Shown here: positions 53,194 through 62,609 of the stretch, piece after piece
Numbering within the stretch: the stretch's first letter is position 1
Layout: each line of letters begins with the position of its first letter
DNA from: an uncultured Pelagibacteraceae bacterium
GTDB lineage: Bacteria > Pseudomonadota > Alphaproteobacteria > Pelagibacterales > Pelagibacteraceae
Direction of reading: 5' to 3'
Length of the DNA stretch: 64,000 bases
Assembly: GCA_902574035.1 (NCBI GenBank)
Contig: CACGMC010000001.1
Location: 124,001 to 188,000, forward strand
Notes under the pieces: generated by a model
Databases searched by the model: none
Told to the model about the DNA's origin: nothing
What the model saw: only the letters and a program-made list of their open reading frames with translations
Translations under genes and position numbers: made by a program

Positions 53194-54288
53194 ATGGGTG
53201 TACAAAAAACAGCTTTATATGATTTGCACAAAAGTTTAGGAGCAAAATTTGTTCCGTTCGCAGGTTATGAAATGCCTATACAATATAGGGACGGTATAGT
53301 TAAAGAACATATTTCAACAAGGACACATGCAGGTTTTTTTGATGTATCACACATGGGACAATTTTTTTTAGAAGGAGACGAAAGCTTAGTAGAAGCCTTA
53401 GAAAAAATTATTCCTTCAGATTTAAAGTCATTACAACTCAATCATTCGAAATATTCTTTTTTATTAAATGACAACGGTGGAATTATTGATGATTTAATAA
53501 TTACAAAAACAAATAAAGGTTTCTGCATAATTTTAAATGCTGCTTGTAAGGAAAATGATATCAAACATATATCAAAATTTTTGGGTAAAAATCATAGTTA
53601 TTTTTTGAACAATGATTTATCTTTGATCGCATTACAAGGACCTAAGTCAGTAGAAATTTTAGAGAAACTAATACCAGGTGTTTCTGAATTAAAATTTATG
53701 ACAGGAAATAATTTTAGTTACGACAGCGAAAGTCTTTACATAACAAGATCTGGATATACAGGTGAAGATGGTTTTGAAATTTCAATTTCTAATAAAAAAG
53801 TAAAAAATCTAATTGATTTTTTGATAAAAAATGGAGTCAAGCCTATAGGTTTAGGAGCTAGAGATACATTAAGATTAGAAGCTGGACTTTGTTTATACGG
53901 TCATGATTTGAACGAAAAAATTAATCCTGTAGAAGCCAATCTTAAATGGGCTATTGCAAAAAAAAGGAAAGAGGCTGGTGGCTTTAATGGATGGAGTAAA
54001 ATAAAAAATTTATTAACAAACGGGAGTGAAAAAATAAGAGTTGGCATTAAACCAGAGGGAAAAGTTATAGCTCGAGAAAATACAAAAATTTATTCTTATA
54101 ATGGTGAAGAAATAGGTTTTGTTACAAGTGGAACTTTTGGCCCGAGTGTAAACAGACCAGTTGCGATGGGCTATATAAAGTCAGAATTTTCTGAAATTGG
54201 AACCTCAATACAGCTCGAAATCAGAGGGAAAAAATATGAAGGTAAAGTTTCAGAGCTACCATTTTATAAAAAAAGTTATGTTAAATAA
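53194..54288 (+). CDS. gcvT: glycine cleavage system T protein (aminomethyltransferase)
   Basis: 364 residues, standard length. It starts [30 protein letters not shown], the usual GcvT opening. It also has [18 protein letters not shown]-like and [13 protein letters not shown], the THF site region. It releases ammonia and gives methylene-THF from the lipoyl-bound aminomethyl group. The start is ATG 53194; an in-frame TGA at 53185-53187 excludes anything earlier than 53188. Glycine riboswitch control applies to the whole gcvT-H-P operon. Confidence 0.96.
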   Translation: MGVQKTALYDLHKSLGAKFVPFAGYEMPIQYRDGIVKEHISTRTHAGFFDVSHMGQFFLEGDESLVEALEKIIPSDLKSLQLNHSKYSFLLNDNGGIIDDLIITKTNKGFCIILNAACKENDIKHISKFLGKNHSYFLNNDLSLIALQGPKSVEILEKLIPGVSELKFMTGNNFSYDSESLYITRSGYTGEDGFEISISNKKVKNLIDFLIKNGVKPIGLGARDTLRLEAGLCLYGHDLNEKINPVEANLKWAIAKKRKEAGGFNGWSKIKNLLTNGSEKIRVGIKPEGKVIARENTKIYSYNGEEIGFVTSGTFGPSVNRPVAMGYIKSEFSEIGTSIQLEIRGKKYEGKVSELPFYKKSYVK

Positions 54289-54302
54289 TAAGGGAGGCAA
54301 AA

Positions 54303-54683
54303 ATGAGTGAAAAAAAATTTTCAAAAAAACATGAATGGGTTTCTTTAGAAGGCGATATAGCAACAGTTGGTATAACTAAACACGCAACTGAAATGCTTGG
54401 AGATATAGTTTTTGTTGAAGTGCCTGACGCGGGAAAATCTATAGAGAAAGAGGGGCAGGCCGCTGTTGTAGAATCAACTAAGGCAGCTAGCGATGTTTAT
54501 TCACCAATTTCAGGAGAAGTTACAGAAGGAAATAAAGCTATAGCTGATGATCCAGGTAGTGTTAACGGAGATCCAGAGGGAGCGAGTTGGTTTTTTAAAT
54601 TAAAAATTAAAAATAAAGCTGAGCTTGACTCATTAATGTCGAAAGATGAATACGATAAATTTTGTAAGGAGAATCCAAATTAA
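54303..54683 (+). CDS. gcvH: glycine cleavage system H protein
   Basis: 126 residues. The lipoyl-lysine is Lys60 in [17 protein letters not shown]. The opening [21 protein letters not shown] and the end [11 protein letters not shown] are typical. It shuttles the aminomethyl group from GcvP to GcvT and on to the lipoamide dehydrogenase. A good ribosome site (AAGGGAGG) precedes it, and gcvP starts right after its stop. Confidence 0.97.
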   Translation: MSEKKFSKKHEWVSLEGDIATVGITKHATEMLGDIVFVEVPDAGKSIEKEGQAAVVESTKAASDVYSPISGEVTEGNKAIADDPGSVNGDPEGASWFFKLKIKNKAELDSLMSKDEYDKFCKENPN

Positions 54684-57551
54684 ATGATTGATGATAATTC
54701 AAAAGAATTCATAAAAAGGCACATCGGACCCTCATATGATGAGCAGTCAAAAATGCTTAAATACGTAGGATATAGTTCGCTTGAAGATTTAATGAAAAAT
54801 ACTGTTCCAGAAAAAATTTTATTAAAAGATGATCTTAATATAGATGAGCCTATGTCTGAAAATGATGCTTTGAAAAAATTAAAATCTATATCAAAAAAAA
54901 ATAAAATTTTTAGAAACTTTATTGGTATGGGGTACTATAATTCTATTACTCCAAATGTAATCTTAAGAAATATCTTAGAAAACCCAGGCTGGTATACATC
55001 TTATACACCTTATCAACCCGAAGTAGCTCAAGGCCGTCTTGAAATGCTTTTAAATTTCCAACAAACAATTATTGATCTAACAGGAATGGATATTGCTAAC
55101 GCTTCTTTACTTGACGAAGCAACTGCTACAGCAGAAGCAGTCGGCTTATGTCAAAGATTAGACAGAACAAATGCAAAAAAAATATTTATTTCAAGTAATT
55201 GTAACCCACAGACAATTGATCTTATTAAAACTCGGACGAAGCCTTTTGGATTAGAACTTATTATTGGCGATGAAAAAAAGGAGTTATCAAACATTAATCA
55301 AGATATTATTTGTGGAGTTATAGCCTACCCGGGAACTTTGGGTGAGATTATGGACCCCAGCGAAAGTATAAGTCAAATTCACAAAAAAAATGGAAAAACA
55401 ATTTTAATCTGTGATTTATTATCTTTAGCCAGGTTAAAAACTCCAGCAGAACTTGGTGCCGATATAGCCGTTGGTAGCGCTCAAAGATTTGGTATTCCTA
55501 TGGGCTATGGCGGTCCACATGCAGCATTTTTTGCTACTAAAGAAGAATTTAAAAGATCAATGCCGGGTAGAATTATAGGTGTATCGAAAGACAGACATGG
55601 AAAAAAAGCATACAGACTTTCTTTACAAACAAGGGAACAACATATCAGACGAGATAAAGCAACCAGTAACATATGTACAGCTCAAGCATTGTTAGCAATA
55701 ATATCTGCAGCATTTGCTATCTATCACGGGCCTGATGGAATACTTAAAATAGCTAATAGGACTTCTAAATTAGCAAAATTATTTGCTGATGAAATTAAAA
55801 AAGGTGGCTTCCAAATTTTATCAGACTATTTTTTTGATACAGTAACAATTAGAACAAACGACAAGACAAACGTTATTTATCAAAACGCTTTAAAAGAAAA
55901 TATTAATTTAAGAAAAGTTGATGATAAACACATATCAGTTGCATTTGATGAAGCAAAAAAACTTAACGATGTAAATATTTTGTTAAAAATATTTGGAGTT
56001 TCTAAAGTAATTAATCAGGATGTAAAAGTTGAGCTTAATAATCTTCCTAAAAATCTTTTAAGAACATCAAAGTATCTAGCTCATCCAGTTTTCAATAAAT
56101 ATCATTCAGAAACAGAGATGCTAAGGTATTTAAAAAAACTTGAAGATTGCGACATAGCACTTAATCGATCTATGATTGCTCTAGGTTCTTGTACTATGAA
56201 ACTTAATGCAACAGCAGAGTTAATGCCAATTACTTGGAAGGAATTTTCTTTGCCTCACCCATTTGTGCCAACGGATCAAATGGAAGGGTATAAAATTTTA
56301 TTTAATGACCTAATAAATGATTTAAAAGAAATAACTGGATATGACGCAGTTTCTTTACAACCAAATTCTGGTGCTCAAGGTGAATACGCTGGGTTGATGA
56401 CAATCAGAAAATTTCACGAAAGTAACGGACAAGGTGCCCGAGATGTTTGTCTAATTCCAAACTCAGCGCACGGTACAAATCCAGCAAGTGCTCAAATGAG
56501 CGGGATGAAAGTGGTTGTTGTAAACTGTGATGAAGACGGCAATGTGGATCTAGACGATTTGAAAAACAAAGCAGAAAAATATTCAAAAAATTTAGCTGCT
56601 TTAATGGTTACTTACCCTTCTACTCATGGAGTATTTGAAGAAAAAATTATTGAAATTTGCGATGTAATTCACAAACATGGTGGCCAGGTATATATGGATG
56701 GAGCAAATTTAAATGCTTTAGTTGGCATTGCAAAACCAGGAAAATTTGGACCAGATGTTTGTCATATTAATTTGCACAAAACATTTTGCATACCACATGG
56801 TGGTGGGGGTCCGGGAATGGGACCAATTGCGTGCGCAAAACATTTAGCTGATTTTCTTCCAACTCATGAAATAATTAAAGACGCAGGACCAAAAAATGGA
56901 ATGGGGGCTGTTTCGGCTGCACCGTGGGGAAGTTCAAGTATTTTACCCATATCTTGGATGTATATAAAGATGATGGGAGCTGAGGGTTTGAAAAAAGCTT
57001 CACAAATTTCAATTTTAAACGCAAATTATATTTCAAAGAAATTATCTAAAGACTACAAAGTTTTATACACTGGTAAAAATGGTAACGTGGCCCATGAGTG
57101 CATAATAGATATTAGACCAATTAAAGCTAGTTCAGGAATTTCAGAGGAAGATTTAGCTAAAAGATTAATCGATTTTGGTTATCACGCCCCTACTATGTCA
57201 TGGCCGGTTGCAGGAACAATAATGATAGAGCCCACAGAAAGTGAAAATTTGGAAGAAATAGATAAGTTTTGTAATGCATTAATTAAAATAAAAAAAGAAA
57301 TTGATTTAGTGGAGTCATCAAAATTTGATAAAATTGACAATCCATTAAAAAATGCTCCTCACACTTACATTGAATTAGCCTCAAATGACTGGAGCCACAA
57401 ATATACCCGAGAAGAGGCGGCTTTTCCAACCGAGTTTGTAAAAAATAATAAATATTGGCCTCCGGTTGCAAGAGTTGACAATGTTTATGGAGATAGAAAT
57501 CTTGTATGTTCTTGCCCGTCAATGGATGAATATAAAGATGAAGCTGCTTAA
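54684..57551 (+). CDS. gcvP: glycine dehydrogenase (decarboxylating), P protein
   Basis: 955 residues, the fused single-chain P protein. The N-terminal half begins with the family opening FIKRHIGPS and has YTPYQPEVAQGRLE. The C-terminal catalytic half has the PLP lysine at 699 in INLHKTFCIPHGGGGPG. It decarboxylates glycine and loads the aminomethyl group onto GcvH. The last genes of the system (lipoamide dehydrogenase) are not in this window. Confidence 0.97.
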   Translation: MIDDNSKEFIKRHIGPSYDEQSKMLKYVGYSSLEDLMKNTVPEKILLKDDLNIDEPMSENDALKKLKSISKKNKIFRNFIGMGYYNSITPNVILRNILENPGWYTSYTPYQPEVAQGRLEMLLNFQQTIIDLTGMDIANASLLDEATATAEAVGLCQRLDRTNAKKIFISSNCNPQTIDLIKTRTKPFGLELIIGDEKKELSNINQDIICGVIAYPGTLGEIMDPSESISQIHKKNGKTILICDLLSLARLKTPAELGADIAVGSAQRFGIPMGYGGPHAAFFATKEEFKRSMPGRIIGVSKDRHGKKAYRLSLQTREQHIRRDKATSNICTAQALLAIISAAFAIYHGPDGILKIANRTSKLAKLFADEIKKGGFQILSDYFFDTVTIRTNDKTNVIYQNALKENINLRKVDDKHISVAFDEAKKLNDVNILLKIFGVSKVINQDVKVELNNLPKNLLRTSKYLAHPVFNKYHSETEMLRYLKKLEDCDIALNRSMIALGSCTMKLNATAELMPITWKEFSLPHPFVPTDQMEGYKILFNDLINDLKEITGYDAVSLQPNSGAQGEYAGLMTIRKFHESNGQGARDVCLIPNSAHGTNPASAQMSGMKVVVVNCDEDGNVDLDDLKNKAEKYSKNLAALMVTYPSTHGVFEEKIIEICDVIHKHGGQVYMDGANLNALVGIAKPGKFGPDVCHINLHKTFCIPHGGGGPGMGPIACAKHLADFLPTHEIIKDAGPKNGMGAVSAAPWGSSSILPISWMYIKMMGAEGLKKASQISILNANYISKKLSKDYKVLYTGKNGNVAHECIIDIRPIKASSGISEEDLAKRLIDFGYHAPTMSWPVAGTIMIEPTESENLEEIDKFCNALIKIKKEIDLVESSKFDKIDNPLKNAPHTYIELASNDWSHKYTREEAAFPTEFVKNNKYWPPVARVDNVYGDRNLVCSCPSMDEYKDEAA

Positions 57552-57554
57552 TAA

Positions 57555-58781
57555 ATGAAAATAGCAGTAATTGGCTCTGGGATATCCGGACTATCTTCTG
57601 CATACTTTTTGTCAAAAAAATTTAAAGTTGATTTATATGAGAAAGCCGATCACTTTGGTGGACACTCTTTTACCTATGATATTAAAGAGGGTGATAAAAT
57701 TGTACCAGTTGATCTAGGTTTTATTGTCTTTAATGAGGTAACTTACCCAAATCTAGTTAAATTTTTTAAAGATCTGAAGGTTCCATATGAAAAAAGCGAT
57801 ATGTCTTTCTCTGTTTCAATAAAAAATACTAACATAGAATATAGCGGAAGCGGTCTTAGCGGAATTTTTGCAAATAGAATTAATTTATTAAATTTTAAAT
57901 TTTTAATAATGATAAAAGAGATAATATCGTTTTACAAAACGGCACCAAAAATACTTAAAAATAAAATAACAGAGCAAACTTTAGGAGATTTTTTAAATAA
58001 TAAAAAACTTTCAGCATATTTTATAGAGTATCATATTATACCTATGGTTGCAGCTATATGGTCAATGCCGTTTGATAAAGCAAAAAAAATGCCAATAAAA
58101 TTTTTTTTAAATTTTTTTGTTAATCACGGGTTATTTAAATTAAAAAATAGACCACAGTGGTATACAGTTACAAATAGAAGTAGAGCTTATGTTAAAAAAG
58201 TTACAAGTAAAATCAGCGGTGAAATATTTAAAAATTATAAAGTGAGCAAAATAGTTAGAAGTGATGATAATATTCGAATTATAATTGGAAATGAGTATAT
58301 AGATTACGATCACGTAGTTTTAGCTTCACATGCTGATGAAAGTTTAGACATGCTAGAAAAACCGACTACACAGGAAAAAAATATTTTAGGAAAATTTAAG
58401 TATGTTGAAAATGAAGCTATTTTACATACTGATGAAAGTTTAATGCCTCAAAAAAAAAGAGCCTGGTCCAGCTGGAACTCTATTTCAGATGGAAAAAGAA
58501 CATGTATAACTTATTGGTTAAACAAACTTCAAAATTTAAAAACACCTAGAAACTATTTTTTAACTTTGAATCCTATTCATAATGTTCAAGATAACCTAAT
58601 TGTTAAAAAAATAAATTTTACTCATCCATATTTAAACACTGAGAATACGCTACTTCAAAAAGATTTATATAAGATTCAAGGTAAAAAAAGGACCTGGTTT
58701 TGTGGTAGTTATTTCGGTTACGGTTTCCATGAAGATGGATTAAAATCATCAATTGAATTAATAAACAATTTTAAAATTTGA
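57555..58781 (+). CDS. FAD/NAD(P)-binding amine-oxidase family protein, lipid-cluster type
   Basis: 408 residues. It begins IAVIGSGISGLSSAYFLSKKF, then YEKADHFGGHSFTYDI, the two FAD contacts of the amine oxidase/desaturase group, and ends CGSYFGYGFHEDGLKSSIEL. This protein almost always stands before DUF1365 and a Cfa-like methyltransferase in Proteobacteria. It may be a fatty-acid desaturase-type flavoenzyme; that role is an inference from the furan fatty acid pathway described in Rhodobacter. It overlaps DUF1365 by one base. Confidence 0.85.
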   Translation: MKIAVIGSGISGLSSAYFLSKKFKVDLYEKADHFGGHSFTYDIKEGDKIVPVDLGFIVFNEVTYPNLVKFFKDLKVPYEKSDMSFSVSIKNTNIEYSGSGLSGIFANRINLLNFKFLIMIKEIISFYKTAPKILKNKITEQTLGDFLNNKKLSAYFIEYHIIPMVAAIWSMPFDKAKKMPIKFFLNFFVNHGLFKLKNRPQWYTVTNRSRAYVKKVTSKISGEIFKNYKVSKIVRSDDNIRIIIGNEYIDYDHVVLASHADESLDMLEKPTTQEKNILGKFKYVENEAILHTDESLMPQKKRAWSSWNSISDGKRTCITYWLNKLQNLKTPRNYFLTLNPIHNVQDNLIVKKINFTHPYLNTENTLLQKDLYKIQGKKRTWFCGSYFGYGFHEDGLKSSIELINNFKI

Positions 58782-59539
58782 TGAACTCTTGCATTTATAA
58801 TGGTGAAGTTACCCATACAAGATTTAAGCCTGTTAGACATTTTCTAAAATATAAAACTTTTTCACTTTTAATCGATTTAGATGAGATAAATATTTTGGAC
58901 AAATCAATAGGTATTTTTTCACATAACAAATTCAATATTTTTAGTTTTTATGACAAAGATCATGGAGATCGAGATGGAGGTAATTTGAGGGATTGGGTAA
59001 TTTCAAATCTAAAAAAATTCCGGATAAAAGAAAACATAACAAACATTAAAGTACTTTGTTATCCTAGAATACTCGGATACGTTTTTAATCCTTTGAGCAT
59101 TTTTTATTGCTATGAAAAAGATAAATTAGTAGCAATTTTTTATGAGGTAAAAAATACATTCAATGAACAACATACGTATATCTTTAAAATTAAAAACAAT
59201 GAGGAAATAATTCAAAAATGTAGAAAAAAGTTTTATGTATCTCCGTTTATGGATATGGAAACTTTTTACAACTTTAAATTATTAAATCCAAACGACAAGC
59301 TATCAGTTTTTATAAAACAAACGGATGCCGATGGAACAATTTTAACCGCAACTCAAACGGGAGATAAAAAAGAATTTAGTTATAAACAGCTTGCAATTAA
59401 TTTTTTAAAGTATCCATTAATGACTATAAAAATTATTAGTTCGATACATTATGAAGCATTACTATTATGGAAAAAAGGAGCAATATATCGGAAAAGAGAG
59501 GTTAAATTAAAAAATAACTTAAGTTTTGAGGAAAACTAA
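58781..59539 (+). CDS. DUF1365 family protein
   Basis: 252 residues from the ATG at 58781 (TGATG overlap with the flavoprotein stop); a TTG one codon earlier is possible. It shows SCIYNGEVTHTRFKPVRHFLKYKTFSLLIDLDE, LGYVFNPLSIFYCYEKDK and YVSPFMDMETFYNF, the DUF1365 hallmarks. The function is not settled; it accompanies the Cfa-like methyltransferase and is part of sigma-E/singlet-oxygen regulons in some Alphaproteobacteria. One base overlaps the next gene. Confidence 0.9.
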   Translation: MNSCIYNGEVTHTRFKPVRHFLKYKTFSLLIDLDEINILDKSIGIFSHNKFNIFSFYDKDHGDRDGGNLRDWVISNLKKFRIKENITNIKVLCYPRILGYVFNPLSIFYCYEKDKLVAIFYEVKNTFNEQHTYIFKIKNNEEIIQKCRKKFYVSPFMDMETFYNFKLLNPNDKLSVFIKQTDADGTILTATQTGDKKEFSYKQLAINFLKYPLMTIKIISSIHYEALLLWKKGAIYRKREVKLKNNLSFEEN

Positions 59540-60729
59540 TGAGCTTAACTAAAATTTCTGAAAAATTTGTTTTAAATAAATTAAAAAATATTTCACAAGG
59601 AAATTTAAAATTAATTAATTACGATGGAAAAGTTTTTCATTTTGGGGATTTAGAAAGTAAACTATCTACAGATATCAAAATTAATAACCCAAGTTTTTAC
59701 TTAAATGTTATACTAGGCGGAAGCTCGGCTTTAGGCGAAGCACATATAAAAAGAGATTTTTACACATCAAGTTTAACTAATTTAATAGAACTTACTGCAA
59801 GAAATATTAATACTATTTATTCTTTTTCAGGAAGTTTAAAATTACAAAAAATAAAGAATTTTTTAAAAAAAATATTTGCGTCCAATACCAAATCTAAAAG
59901 TATAAAATATATTTCAAAGCATTATGACTTAGGTAACGATTTTTTTTCATTATGGTTAGATAAAACTCTTACTTACTCAAGTGCAGTTTATAAAGACGAA
60001 AAAGATGATCTAGAAAAAGCACAAAAAAATAAATTTCAAGAACTTATTAATTTACTAAACATTAAAGAAGGAAATAAGATATTAGAAATTGGCTGTGGCT
60101 GGGGCGGTTTTGCTGAATATACAGCAAAGAAATATGATGTAAGTATTGATTGTATAACGATTTCAAAAAATCAATATGATTATACAAAAAAGAGAATATT
60201 TAAGTCGGGCCTGAATAATAAAGTTAACGTTAAATTTTTAGATTATAGAGACTTAAAAGATAAATATGACCATGTTGCTTCAATAGAAATGATAGAGGCT
60301 GTAGGTGAAAACTATATGGATAAATATTTTCAAACTATAAAAAAAGTTTTAAACAATAATGGTACTGCTGCACTTCAAGGTATTGTTATAAAAGATGAAT
60401 TATTTGAAAGATATCGAGCAAATGAAGATTTCATTCAAAAATATATTTTTCCTGGCGGTTTTTTACCTTCTATAAATTTTATGGAAAAGCTTATAAAAAA
60501 AAATAATCTCAAACTTGAGAAAATAAACACTTATTCTGATGATTATGCTAGAACCTTATCTGCTTGGCGAAAAAATTTTTTAGATGTTTGGGACAAAATA
60601 AGTCCACTTGGTTTTGACGATTATTTTAGACGTATGTGGGAATTTTATCTATCTTATTGTGAGGGTGGCTTTAAGTCTAGAAACATTAACTTGATTCAAT
60701 TCTCTATGTCGAATAAATATTTCTCATGA
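59539..60729 (+). CDS. cfa: cyclopropane-fatty-acid synthase-like SAM methyltransferase
   Basis: 396 residues, Cfa length. The SAM motif is ILEIGCGWGGFAEYTAKKY (about 175-193), after the lead-in KYISKHYDLGNDFFSLWLDKTLTYSSA. It also has SIEMIEAVGE and RMWEFYLSYCEGGF. It methylates double bonds of membrane phospholipid chains, giving either a cyclopropane ring or a methyl branch; the pairing with the flavoprotein and DUF1365 makes the second as likely. It overlaps DUF1365 by one base and DUF3833 by four. Confidence 0.9.
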   Translation: MSLTKISEKFVLNKLKNISQGNLKLINYDGKVFHFGDLESKLSTDIKINNPSFYLNVILGGSSALGEAHIKRDFYTSSLTNLIELTARNINTIYSFSGSLKLQKIKNFLKKIFASNTKSKSIKYISKHYDLGNDFFSLWLDKTLTYSSAVYKDEKDDLEKAQKNKFQELINLLNIKEGNKILEIGCGWGGFAEYTAKKYDVSIDCITISKNQYDYTKKRIFKSGLNNKVNVKFLDYRDLKDKYDHVASIEMIEAVGENYMDKYFQTIKKVLNNNGTAALQGIVIKDELFERYRANEDFIQKYIFPGGFLPSINFMEKLIKKNNLKLEKINTYSDDYARTLSAWRKNFLDVWDKISPLGFDDYFRRMWEFYLSYCEGGFKSRNINLIQFSMSNKYFS

Positions 60730-61250
60730 AAAAATTTATAGGACTTTTTTTATTAATAATAATAACAGGATGTGCAAATAAAATGAAACCAACCGATTTT
60801 AAAGATCAAAAACCTAGATTAGTCATAGAAAATTATTTATCAGGCAATGTTAAAGCCTGGGGAGTATTACAGAATAGATCTGGAAAGGTTACAAGGCAAT
60901 TCAAAGCAGATTTAAACGGAAAGTGGGACGGTTCGAAATTAATTTTAGATGAGGTATTTAATTGGAACGACGGAGAAAGACAAACCCGACAATGGACAAT
61001 CAATAAACTAGATGAACATAATTATGAGGGAACTGCTTCGGATGTAGTTGGAACTGCAAAAGGCTATTCATATGGCCCTGCCTTTAAATTTGAATATGTT
61101 TTACTTGTACCAGTAAAAGGTAAAAATATTAAAATTACTTTTGATGATTGGATTTTTATGCAAGATGAGCGTGTAGCAATAAACAGAGCTACAATGACTA
61201 AGTTCGGAATTAAAGTAGCGGAATTAACTGTGATGTTTGTAAAAGATTAA
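60726..61250 (+). CDS. DUF3833 lipoprotein
   Basis: 174 residues with a short lipoprotein signal (lipobox ITGC, Cys16). The body has the DUF3833 phrases FKDQKPRLVIENYLSGNVKAWG, FNWNDGERQTRQWTI and MTKFGIKVAELTVMF. It probably sits on the periplasmic face. It is the usual companion of DUF1365/Cfa clusters; function unknown. It overlaps the cfa gene by 4 bases and is followed after one base by the SOD gene. Confidence 0.9.
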   Translation: MKKFIGLFLLIIITGCANKMKPTDFKDQKPRLVIENYLSGNVKAWGVLQNRSGKVTRQFKADLNGKWDGSKLILDEVFNWNDGERQTRQWTINKLDEHNYEGTASDVVGTAKGYSYGPAFKFEYVLLVPVKGKNIKITFDDWIFMQDERVAINRATMTKFGIKVAELTVMFVKD

Positions 61251-61251
61251 T

Positions 61252-61836
61252 ATGTTTGAACTTCCTAAATTAAATTACCCTAATTCAGCCCTTTCTCCAA
61301 TAATGTCAGAACAAACTTTAGATTTACATCACGGTAAACACCATCAAACATATATTACAAATCTAAATAATTTTATAAAAGGTTCTGAATATGAAAAATT
61401 GACTTTGGAAGATATAATAAAAAAATCATCTACTGAAAAAAAATTAGGTATTTTTAACAATGCAAGTCAACACTGGAACCATAATCTTTTTTGGAGGTGC
61501 ATGAAACCTAATGGTGGTGGAAATGTTCCATCTAAACTTGAAAATAAGATTAAACAAGATTTTGGAAGTGTTAAAAAATTTAGGGAAGAATTCATCAATG
61601 CTGGAATTGCTCAGTTTGGATCTGGGTGGTGTTGGTTATCTTTAAAGGAAGATAAGCTTGTAGTAACTAAATCACCTAATGCTGAAAATCCCATAATTCA
61701 TAATATGAAACCTATTTTAGGATGTGATGTATGGGAGCATTCTTATTATTTAGATTATAAAAACAAAAGACCAGTTTATTTAGAAAATTTTTTCGATAAA
61801 TTAATTAATTGGGAATTTGTTGAGTCTCTTCTCTAA
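61252..61836 (+). CDS. sodB: superoxide dismutase, iron type
   Basis: 194 residues. It has metal ligands in LDLHHGKHHQTYI and WNHNLFW (His) and DVWEHSYYLDY (Asp and His). The glutamine in NNASQHWNH is the position that marks iron SOD, against the C-terminal Gln of Mn forms. It converts superoxide to H2O2 and O2 in the cytoplasm. Starting one base after DUF3833, it completes an apparent oxidative-stress operon. It is convergent with an SDR gene with no gap. Confidence 0.95.
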   Translation: MFELPKLNYPNSALSPIMSEQTLDLHHGKHHQTYITNLNNFIKGSEYEKLTLEDIIKKSSTEKKLGIFNNASQHWNHNLFWRCMKPNGGGNVPSKLENKIKQDFGSVKKFREEFINAGIAQFGSGWCWLSLKEDKLVVTKSPNAENPIIHNMKPILGCDVWEHSYYLDYKNKRPVYLENFFDKLINWEFVESLL

Positions 61837-62589
61837 TTACCTCTTAACGAGCTTGTCCACTAAAAATAAATAAAGTCTATAAGGTAATATTCTTAAAAAT
61901 TTTAAGGTCAAAGTTAATCCTTTTGGAAAATGAATTTCAAAAGCACTACTTTTTACTAAGCCATTAAAAATTTTTTCTGCTGCATACTCAGGAGTTTTTA
62001 AAAATGGCATCGGAAATTCGTTTTTATCAGTCAATGGGGTTTTTATAAACCCAGGTGATACAACTGAAACTCTCACTCCAAATTTTTTAAAATCAAAATA
62101 AATGCTCTCACTAAAATTAGTTAAGGCAGCTTTAGATGGTCCATATCCACTTGAATTTGGTAACCCTCTATAACTCGCAATAGATGAAACTATTGAAATA
62201 TGTCCAGATTTCTTATCTTTAAAATATCTTTCAACAGATTTTACACAATCAATTACACCTATAAAATTTACATTTATAACATTCTTTATTTTGTCAGGAT
62301 CGATATTTTGTTCGTCTTTCGGCTCATATGTACCGCTAGAAAATAAACATATATCTAATTCGCCAAAATTATTTAGAATATTTTTAAAAACTTCATTAAT
62401 TTGATTTCTATTAGTAACATCGAGAGGAAAAGATACTATATTAGGATTTTTAGCTAATTCATCAAGAAGTTCTTTTCTTCTAGCTGACACTGCAACTTTC
62501 CAACCCTCATTAGCAAACTTTTCAGCAACTGATTTTCCTATCCCGCTACTTGCACCAGTTATCCAAATTTTTTTCTGTTTTTCTGACAT
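61837..62589 (-). CDS. short-chain dehydrogenase/reductase
   Basis: 250 residues from the ATG at 62589 (MSEKQKKIW). The longer frame to 62631 would overlap the divergent TspO start and adds only a hydrophobic stretch unlike the family. NAD(P) motif TGASSGIGKSVAEKF, NNAG-equivalent LFSSGTYEP and active-site YGPSK (Tyr and Lys) are present. The C-terminal hydrophobic region suggests membrane association. SDRs of this kind accompany the DUF1365/Cfa cluster in other Proteobacteria; substrate unknown. Confidence 0.88.
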   Translation of the reverse strand: MSEKQKKIWITGASSGIGKSVAEKFANEGWKVAVSARRKELLDELAKNPNIVSFPLDVTNRNQINEVFKNILNNFGELDICLFSSGTYEPKDEQNIDPDKIKNVINVNFIGVIDCVKSVERYFKDKKSGHISIVSSIASYRGLPNSSGYGPSKAALTNFSESIYFDFKKFGVRVSVVSPGFIKTPLTDKNEFPMPFLKTPEYAAEKIFNGLVKSSAFEIHFPKGLTLTLKFLRILPYRLYLFLVDKLVKR

Positions 62590-62609
62590 ATAAAGTTTAT
62601 ATTTTAATA

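Noticed and set aside
53015-53239. 74-codon frame across the glycine riboswitch
   Set aside because: It is fully explained by the structured RNA: it reads through the conserved CCGAAGGAG and CTCTCAGG segments and resembles no protein.
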